39,316 bases of DNA, from positions 12,812 through 52,127 of the forward strand of contig SBLD01000023.1 in assembly GCA_004551485.1 (NCBI GenBank), in the 5' to 3' direction. Every line of letters begins with the position of its first letter. The first letter of the stretch is position 1. Position numbers and translations under genes: made by a program. This DNA comes from Billgrantia azerbaijanica (GTDB lineage Bacteria > Pseudomonadota > Gammaproteobacteria > Pseudomonadales > Halomonadaceae). A model generated the notes under the pieces. That model was not told the origin of the DNA. It worked only from the letters and a program-made list of their open reading frames with translations, and did no database searches. Of this stretch, positions 37,156 through 39,316 are shown one piece after another.

Positions 37156-38841
37156 TCACATGTTGGGGTAGTTGGGCCCGCCGCCGCCTTCCGGCGCCAC
37201 CCAGTTGATGTTCTGGGCCGGGTCCTTGATGTCGCAGGTCTTGCAGTGCACGCAGTTCTGGAAGTTGATCTGGAACTGCGGCTGGCCGTCGTCGCCTTCC
37301 ACCACCTCGTAGACCCCGGCCGGGCAGTAGCGCTGCGCCGGTTCGGCGTAGGTCGGCAGGTTGTCGCGGATCGGCAGCTCGGCATCCGCCAGCTTGAGGT
37401 GGCAGGGCTGGTCCTCCTCGTGGTTGGTGTTCGACAGGAACACCGAGGAGAGCTTGTCGAAGGAGAGCTTGCCGTCCGGCTTGGGGTAGTCGATCTTCTC
37501 GCACTCCGCGGCGGGCTTGAGCGTGGCATGATCCGGGGTGGCGTCGTGCAGGTTGGGCAGCTTGCCGCCGACGAGCTGGTTGACGTAGTTGTAGGCGCCG
37601 CCGAGCACGGTGCCGTACTTGTGGATCGCCGGCCCGAAGCTGGCGGTCTCCTTGAGTTCCCGGTAGGCCCAGCTCGCCTGCCACTTCTCGGCGAAGGCAG
37701 TGAGTTCGGCACCGCCCTCGTCGTCCGCGGCGAGGGCCTCGAACACCGCCTCGGCGGCTACCATCCCGGACTTCATGGCGGTGTGCAGGCCCTTGATCTT
37801 GGCGAAGTTCAGGGTGCCGGCGTCACAGCCGATCAGCAGGCCGCCAGGGAAGGTCATCTTCGGCAGGCAGTTCAGCCCGCCCTTGGCGATGGCGCGCGCG
37901 CCGTAGGCCACGCGGGTGCCGCCCTCCAGGTGCTGCTTGAGCACCGGGTGGTGCTTCATGCGCTGGAACTCGTCGAAGGGCGACAGCCAGGGGTTCTGGT
38001 AGGAGAGGTCCATGATCAGGCCCACCACCGCCTGCTGGTTGTCACCGTGGTAGAGGAACCAGCCGCCGTGGGTGTGCTTGTCCAGCGGCCAGCCGGAGCC
38101 GTGGAGCACCAGGCCCGGTTCGTACTTGTCGGCGGGAATGTCCCACAGCTCCTTGAGGCCGATGCCGTAGTGCTGCGGGTCGCACTCCTCGTCCAGCCTG
38201 AAGCGGTGGATCAGCCGCTTGCCCAGGTGGCCGCGGGCGCCCTCGGCGAACAGGGTGTACTTGGCGCGCAGCTCCATGCCCGGCATGTAGCTGTCCTTGG
38301 GCTTTCCGTCGGCGCCGATGCCCATATCGCCGATCAAGATGCCCTTGACCACGCCCTCCTCGATGATCGCTTCCTGGGCGGCGAAGCCGGGGAAGACCTC
38401 GACACCCAGCGCCTCGGCCTGCTCGGCCAGCCAGCGGCACAGGTTGCCGGCGCTGATCACGTAGCGCGTGAGGTCGCCGCCGGTGTTGTGCATGCTCTTG
38501 GGGACCAGGGCGTTGGGCAGTTTCTGTGCCTTTTCGGCATCCCGGAGCAGATAGACCTCGTCGCGGCTCGCCGGCGTGTTGAGCGGCGCCCCGCGCTCGG
38601 CCCAGTCGGGAAAGAGCTCGTTCAAGGCGCGCGGCTCGAAGACCGCCCCCGAGAGGATGTGCGCGCCCACCTCCGAGCCCTTCTCCACCACGCACACGGT
38701 CAGCTCGCGCTCGGCCTCGTTCGCCTGTTGCATGAGACGGCAGGCCGCGGCCAGCCCCGAGGGGCCGGCACCGACGATGACCACGTCGAAGTCCATGGCA
38801 TCGCGTTCGACTTGTTCCACCTGTTCGTTATCCACCTGCAC
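37156..38841 (-). CDS. Electron transfer flavoprotein-ubiquinone oxidoreductase
   Basis: The 561-residue inner-membrane-associated iron-sulfur flavoprotein passes electrons from reduced ETF to ubiquinone. It has FAD motif VVIVGAGPSGLAAACRLMQQ near residue 18, VVEKGSEVGAHILSGAVFEP, the membrane-insertion region, FPGGLLIGCDAGTLNFAKIK, and the C-terminal [4Fe-4S] ligands in AQRYCPAGVYE and NCVHCKTCDIKDPAQNINW. The likely start is GTG 38841 with GGAGGAAGA upstream; GTG 38835 or ATG 38796 are alternatives. It is divergent from etfB, so the pair supply an electron route from fatty acid and amino acid dehydrogenases. Confidence 0.95.
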   Translation of the reverse strand: MQVDNEQVEQVERDAMDFDVVIVGAGPSGLAAACRLMQQANEAERELTVCVVEKGSEVGAHILSGAVFEPRALNELFPDWAERGAPLNTPASRDEVYLLRDAEKAQKLPNALVPKSMHNTGGDLTRYVISAGNLCRWLAEQAEALGVEVFPGFAAQEAIIEEGVVKGILIGDMGIGADGKPKDSYMPGMELRAKYTLFAEGARGHLGKRLIHRFRLDEECDPQHYGIGLKELWDIPADKYEPGLVLHGSGWPLDKHTHGGWFLYHGDNQQAVVGLIMDLSYQNPWLSPFDEFQRMKHHPVLKQHLEGGTRVAYGARAIAKGGLNCLPKMTFPGGLLIGCDAGTLNFAKIKGLHTAMKSGMVAAEAVFEALAADDEGGAELTAFAEKWQASWAYRELKETASFGPAIHKYGTVLGGAYNYVNQLVGGKLPNLHDATPDHATLKPAAECEKIDYPKPDGKLSFDKLSSVFLSNTNHEEDQPCHLKLADAELPIRDNLPTYAEPAQRYCPAGVYEVVEGDDGQPQFQINFQNCVHCKTCDIKDPAQNINWVAPEGGGGPNYPNM

Positions 38842-39226
38842 TCTTCCTCCCTCACCGGCGACGCGGGGTTTCGGCCCTACCACCAACGTCGAAAGGTTTT
38901 AAAACGGTCGTTTGCTTCTCGATATTCTCTATGATAGGCATAATAAACGAAACAGGTCACCCCCAACGATGGGCAATTGCCGCTTGGAGCGGCGCATGGG
39001 GATTGTTGCGGCCAGTGCGGCTGTGGCACATTGGGAGCGTTTTTTGGTATGGCGCCGATCAAACGCTTGCATGAAACGCATAAAGGCATGTTGGACGGTT
39101 CTATGCCGGTATCATGCCATGAAAGCGCGGCGCCCCATGACGGACACGCCGAGGGCCCGGTGCCGAGCCGGGCGATCGGTGTGCGTCTCACCAGACGGTT
39201 CGTAGAGTGAACCAAGCGAGGACACC
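38842..39226. promoter_or_regulatory. Divergent control region between etf-QO and etfB
   Basis: This 385-base gap has no supported gene. Its segment 38890-38960 is strikingly AT-rich for this genome: it contains TTTTAAAA (38897-38904), TATGAT (38930-38935), its near neighbour CATAAT (38939-38944), and on the minus strand TATCAT and TATTAT. Several -10-like hexamers are possible on both strands, but no -35 is convincing, so exact promoters cannot be assigned. A candidate sigma-54 site at 39024-39039 is poor. Confidence 0.5.
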
Positions 39227-39316
39227 ATGAAAGTACTCGTCGCGGTCAAACGCGTCATCGACTACAACGTCAAGATCCGGGTCAAGCCGGACAACTCCGA
39301 CGTCGACCTCACCAAC
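39227..39316 (+). CDS. etfB: Electron transfer flavoprotein beta subunit, 5' end only
   Basis: The first 30 codons read [20 protein letters not shown] and continue to the edge of the window. This is the family start of the small ETF subunit, which binds FAD/AMP with EtfA and carries electrons from acyl-CoA and other dehydrogenases to ETF-QO. GCGAGGA lies before the ATG. It is divergent from the ETF-QO gene. etfA should follow beyond the window. Confidence 0.93.
   Translation, partial: MKVLVAVKRVIDYNVKIRVKPDNSDVDLTN

Noticed and set aside
36925-38934. A 669-codon plus-strand frame opposite the ETF-QO gene
   Set aside because: Antisense to a gene with full family motifs. Its composition is typical of shadow frames.
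39024-39039. Sigma-54-like sequence TGGCAC-N7-AGC before etfB
   Set aside because: GG and GC are correctly spaced, but the -12 TTGC core is GAGC. One weak match in a long gap is likely chance.
38877-39215. Several short open frames on both strands in the etf gap
   Set aside because: They overlap each other, have no good ribosome site, and their sequences show no recognisable family.

Overview
The window is about 39 kb of GC-rich, tightly packed chromosomal DNA from a gammaproteobacterium. Protein sequences and gene order fit the Halomonas/Halomonadaceae group best, with Pseudomonas as a more distant match; this placement is inference. From memory, most of the window (lol, comEC, exbBD, lpxK, kdsB, murB, rne, rluC, sppA, maf, yceD, rpmF, plsX, fab genes, mltG, tmk, holB, pilZ, tatD, then the etf genes) follows the order of one long stretch of the Pseudomonas aeruginosa chromosome. 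I saw no rRNA, tRNA, CRISPR array, insertion sequence or prophage.

Layout. (a) 1-2013, minus strand: aguA and aguB (agmatine to putrescine), with aguB cut by the window edge. (b) 2183-4166: a two-gene lipoprotein-release ABC transporter whose single permease mixes LolC and LolE features. (c) 4203-4745, minus strand: a DUF2062 membrane protein; divergent to it is comEC (4858-7182). (d) 7213-13615: a coupled envelope operon, exbB-exbD-msbA-lpxK-trm112-kdsB-ptp-murB, in which most junctions overlap by 1-4 bases. It ends at a perfect 18-bp hairpin shared with the convergent rne. (e) 13707-16922, minus strand: RNase E, with a repeat-expanded C-terminal scaffold and a roughly 470-nt leader behind a good promoter at 17400-17428. 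(f) 17495-20252: rluC, a HAD phosphatase and sppA; maf/yceF converges from the other side. (g) 20970-26314: yceD-rpmF-plsX-fabD-fabG-acpP-fabF, the phospholipid and fatty-acid block, without fabH. (h) 26314-31656: pabC, mltG, tmk, holB, pilZ, tatD and a DUF1285 gene. (i) 31653-36924: a UvrD-family helicase with a Tudor-like tail, a rhodanese-type sulfurtransferase, and a wlbA-wlbC pair for a 2,3-diamino-uronic acid nucleotide sugar. This is the least conserved part of the window. (j) 37156-39316: ETF-ubiquinone oxidoreductase (minus) divergent from the start of etfB (plus), across an AT-rich 385-bp gap.

The dominant theme is the cell envelope: lipid A and KDO synthesis and export, peptidoglycan precursors and glycan-strand termination, lipoprotein release, fatty acid and phospholipid synthesis, and an unusual surface-sugar pathway. 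RNA processing (rne, rluC) and DNA replication (tmk, holB) genes are interleaved. The points most worth a second look are the LolF-like hybrid permease, the likely leaderless yceD-rpmF transcript, the rne leader with its back-to-back promoters, the tandem-duplicated RNase E scaffold, and the orphan wlbA-wlbC pair. I found no clearly new multi-gene system.
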